This document shows, in pieces, positions 61,403-64,000 of a stretch of DNA of 64,000 nt. Source of the DNA: Halorussus aquaticus (lineage in GTDB: Archaea; Halobacteriota; Halobacteria; Halobacteriales; Haladaptataceae); the NCBI RefSeq assembly GCF_024218795.1, contig NZ_CP100402.1, positions 310,001 to 374,000 on the forward strand, written 5' to 3'. The notes under the pieces were generated by a model, which searched no databases, was not told where the DNA came from, and saw nothing but the letters and a program-made list of their open reading frames with translations. Positions within the stretch are counted from its first letter, which is position 1. Each line of letters starts with the position of its first letter. Position numbers and translations under genes: made by a program.

Positions 61403-61516
61403 CATGCCGGAATCACCGGCTACACGTGTTCTCGTTGGCGAACCCATACAAGTGTTTCCGTCGACCTCCAATTCCCCCTGAACCCCCAGGGGGTCGACGG
61501 AGTGACAGCCGGATAG
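61403..61516 (-). promoter_or_regulatory. CRISPR leader
   Basis: These 114 bp lie between the last intact repeat (61373-61402) and the stop of cas3, the proper place for the leader of a leftward array. They contain a perfect 9-bp inverted repeat, CCGTCGACC (61458-61466) and GGTCGACGG (61492-61500). An inner CCCCTG/CAGGGG pair (61475-61480 and 61487-61492) is nested within it. These may be the sites that guide new-spacer integration or leader binding. Confidence 0.65.
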
Positions 61517-64000
61517 TTATCGATGGATTCGACTCGATGGGCCACCGCCATCGTCAGCGACGAATCCGCCGCCGTCGAGTTTGTACGCGCCGTATCCTTC
61601 CGTTCCGTAGTGAACGAATACGTCGATACCGTCACTATCGGTCCGTGCGGAACGGTCGGCAGTAACGTGAGTCGGCAGGGACTCTTCGAGATCTCGAACC
61701 GGAATGGACACGCGAAGATCCGCGAGGTCAGCGAGTTGACTGAAGCCCTCGCTTGCGTGCTGTTGGAATGCATCGCCGAGGTCGTCTAGACGCTGTTCGT
61801 CTGTTTCGGTGACTGCGACGAGAAGGTCGACGGTTTCGTAGCTGTCGTCGATGAGCGACCGTCGGCCGAGTTCTTCCGCGTTGCTCGCGTCAATGCATTC
61901 GACTAGTTTCTCGGTTGATAACGAGTGGCTTTCGATGGCTTCGAAGTAGCGCGGAATCGCCTCGTGTTCGAGCGTTACGCTGGAGAGCGTCACGCCCTCG
62001 CTTTCGCGGCAGTCAAAGAGTATCTCGGCGGCGTCCTGTAGAAGATTTCCGTCGTAGACGTATTCGGACGGCGGCTTCCGGTCTTGTGCATCGTCTTCGG
62101 ACTCGTCGTCCTCGACGGGATCGAGCATCCAGACTGTTACTTTGCCGTTCTCTGGCCCCCACTCGAATGACCGATTGCATCGACCGGCGGTCTGGACGAC
62201 GCTGTCGAGCGGTGCGATGTCTCGGTACGCTCGCGCGAAACTGATGTCCACGCCTGCTTCGATGGCTTGCGTCGAGACGAACGCGAACGGGACGTTAGCG
62301 GTCGAGAGTACGTCGGCGACCGCGATGAGGACGCGTCGGTCAAGCGGGCGGTATCGGGAGTTGAATGTCGCAACGTATCGCCTTCCCGAACAATCGCTGG
62401 TGGAGTACCACTCGTCGCTATCGATGTTCCTCTCGAAGCCGAGTTCGCGGAGCGTCCGAGCGGCGAGTGCCTCGTGGTCGGGGAGTTCGTCCGTATCCAT
62501 ATCCACCTCGCGGAGAACGTTCTCGTAGGTCTCGCCGACGTGGGTCGCAGGATGACCGTTCGACAAGAATTCGTTTTCGATGCAGTCGGTTAGTTCCCGC
62601 GAGCTGCCGATGGTGTTGCAGACCGCGAGAACCGAACGTCCGTTGGCTGGCTCGCCAGAAGACGACCGTGTCGCGTCCACGATTTCTGACGCCGCCGCTT
62701 CGTGAGAGAGTGGCGTTCCACCGGAGTTCGATGTGGCTGTCTCGACGGACTCATGGATATCGTAGCGGACGCGTGCGACGGCCTCCGACGCCTGCCGCTC
62801 AAACGACCTCCCATCGCCGAGGGCGTGCGCGGACGGTGCTGTCTCGGACTTGTCCGCATTCGATGCTAACAATGACCGTGTATCGAAGTCTCCTTCGGTG
62901 AACAGGGTCGGTTGAGTCGCGGTCATCGAGATGACGCGAGCGTCGTATTCGTCGATGAGTAGCCGAGTAAGTCGGCGGATCGCATCCCACCAGCGCTTCG
63001 GAAGTGCCTGTGGTTCGTCAAGGACGATAACGGCGTCGCGGAGCGCAGGAAGTTTCAGTCCTTGTCCGTTCGTCGGTCCGGCGAGACTCTCGAAAAGTTG
63101 GACGAACGTCGTGAGAACGACGCCCGACCGCCAACTCTCGCCGAGCAGTTCGGCCTTCGACCAGTTCACGTCCTTCTCGCCGTTGCCGGACTCCGGGTCC
63201 GTTTCGGCGTCGGTGTACGTCACTGTCTCTACGAGGTAGTGGTGGACGGTGAACGCGTTGCTCCGCGGGTCGGCGTCGAAGATGTCTTCATCCTCGAAGA
63301 TATCGCGTGTTTGTTCGATAATGGACGTGTAGGGGAGTGCGTACACGACCGTCGGTTTCGTGTCTCGGTCGTGCTGGTCTGCGAGCGTGTCGCGGAGTTC
63401 AGAATGCGCCCGTGATTCCGGTGAACGTCTTGCCGAGTCCGGTGGGGAGCGTGAGCGTTCCGACTTCGCTATCAGCTAACTCCGGCGCGTTCGCTCGGAC
63501 GCGCTGCCGGGCCGCCTCACGGAGGACGTTGAGCGACGCCTCGTCAGTCGGGTCGATGTCGCCCACGTCGATATCGCGGTTGTCATCGCCCTCGTCCTCG
63601 TAGTCCGAGCCGTCCTGAAGCGATTCGATATGGCTCTCCAATCGGTCGAGTTCCAACGTCCGCGGTTCAAGTTTCGCTCGCTCGACCTCGCCCGCGGCAG
63701 TCTTGTCGGCGAACGTCAGCGAACTCCAGAGCCGGGTAATTCGGTCGTAGAGGTCGGTAGGGGCTGTTCGGAACCGGGTTTCAACGCCTTCGATCCTGTG
63801 CTGACTTCCCGGCGGAGTTCTTCGAGTAGTGTTCCGCTCTCGAACGCGTCGACGAACCCGTCCCACGAGACGATTCCGCCGGACGCCTTCTCAAGGAGCG
63901 TCGCCGCCACGTCACGACTCGGACCGTACGCTTGGACCTGCTCGATTTGCGGTCCGGCCCAATGCCCCTCTTGGTTCTGCTCGCCGTTCACCGCTTGGAA
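61517..64000 (-). pseudogene. cas3: cas3 helicase-nuclease with two frameshifts, 5' end beyond the window
   Basis: This is a type I Cas3. The longest frame (61517-63346) has the DExH-like VLDEPQALPKRWW, then MTATQP and AIEAGVDISFARAYRDIAPLDSVVQTAGRCNR (motifs V/VI, given here in pieces). Upstream in another frame lie DLYDRITRLWSSLTFADKTA and Walker A TLPTGLGKTFTG, ending at a TGA near 63407. There an extra T seems to break GAF-ELRDTLADQ. Farther upstream the frame changes again near 63800 (EELRREVSTG joins the original frame). The outer frames agree, so the two indels compensate. Either cas3 is inactive or the sequence has two errors. The HD domain is mostly outside the window. Other cas genes are not seen. 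Confidence 0.85.

Noticed and set aside
57804..61416. Many ORFs on both strands with repeated NPTRVHLE, TPQGCIWN or RCTLVGLK segments
   Set aside because: These are translations of the CRISPR repeat in different frames, not proteins.

Overview
The window comes from a halophilic archaeon (class Halobacteria). The reasons are strongly acidic proteins, Asp/Glu/Arg-rich coding in GC-rich DNA, twin-arginine lipoprotein signals, TATA-type leaderless promoters, an archaeal 23S/5S rRNA end, the KH-domain beta-CASP RNase FttA/aCPSF1, an Orc1/Cdc6 remnant and a CRISPR repeat of the haloarchaeal I-B type. I cannot name the species. Essential genes (rRNA, RNase Z, FttA) lie in the same window as plasmid-type modules (ParA locus, orc remnant, small HTH and zinc-finger operons). 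It is therefore either a chromosome carrying integrated plasmid material or a large secondary replicon.

Layout. 1-1080: 3' end of 23S rRNA, 5S rRNA and a terminator. 1515-5945: RNase Z, a three-gene operon with a RecA-like fold protein, and FttA. 6396-12204: a three-gene AddAB/RecBCD-like helicase-nuclease operon. 12397-24225: exported beta-propeller lipoproteins, DsrE, DUF3179, a regulator, NAD(P)H-hydrate epimerase, RNase HI, an alpha/beta hydrolase and small membrane or secreted proteins. 24640-25164: a wrecked IS5-type transposase. 25323-31018: a compact cluster with a radical SAM/SPASM protein, a Cys-motif partner, two short peptide ORFs, a GNAT acetyltransferase, an MFS exporter and a HAD hydrolase. 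I read this as a candidate, apparently undescribed haloarchaeal RiPP-type peptide-modification system.

31206-34916: a CoA-disulfide-reductase-like flavoprotein, then 182-bp tandem repeats full of TGTTACAG-like iterons directly upstream of a plasmid-type ParA and its acidic partner. 35202-40115: a nitrosative/anaerobic stress set (single and four-module DUF2249 proteins, TusA-like, CopD-like, RIC/ScdA). 40218-50004: hypothetical and membrane proteins, an Orc1/Cdc6 remnant, a tightly coupled HTH/zinc-finger operon with palindromic operators, a coiled-coil protein, a tandem GIY-YIG protein and a Nudix hydrolase.

50057-57699: an island bounded by two decayed copies of the same small zinc-finger gene. 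It holds a broken vapC, an orphan antitoxin-like gene, a lipoprotein and a roughly 1,700-residue STAND-like NTPase. That protein has two P-loops and four nearly identical 52-residue repeats, and is a good candidate anti-phage sensor. 57974-61402: a CRISPR array of 53 repeats by my count, transcribed leftward from a leader at 61403-61516. 61517-64000: cas3, interrupted by two frameshifts and running off the window.

All protein names rest on motifs and family resemblance seen by eye. No database search was possible. Start codons were chosen from ATG/GTG position, coupling overlaps, Shine-Dalgarno or TATA spacing, and typical haloarchaeal N-termini.
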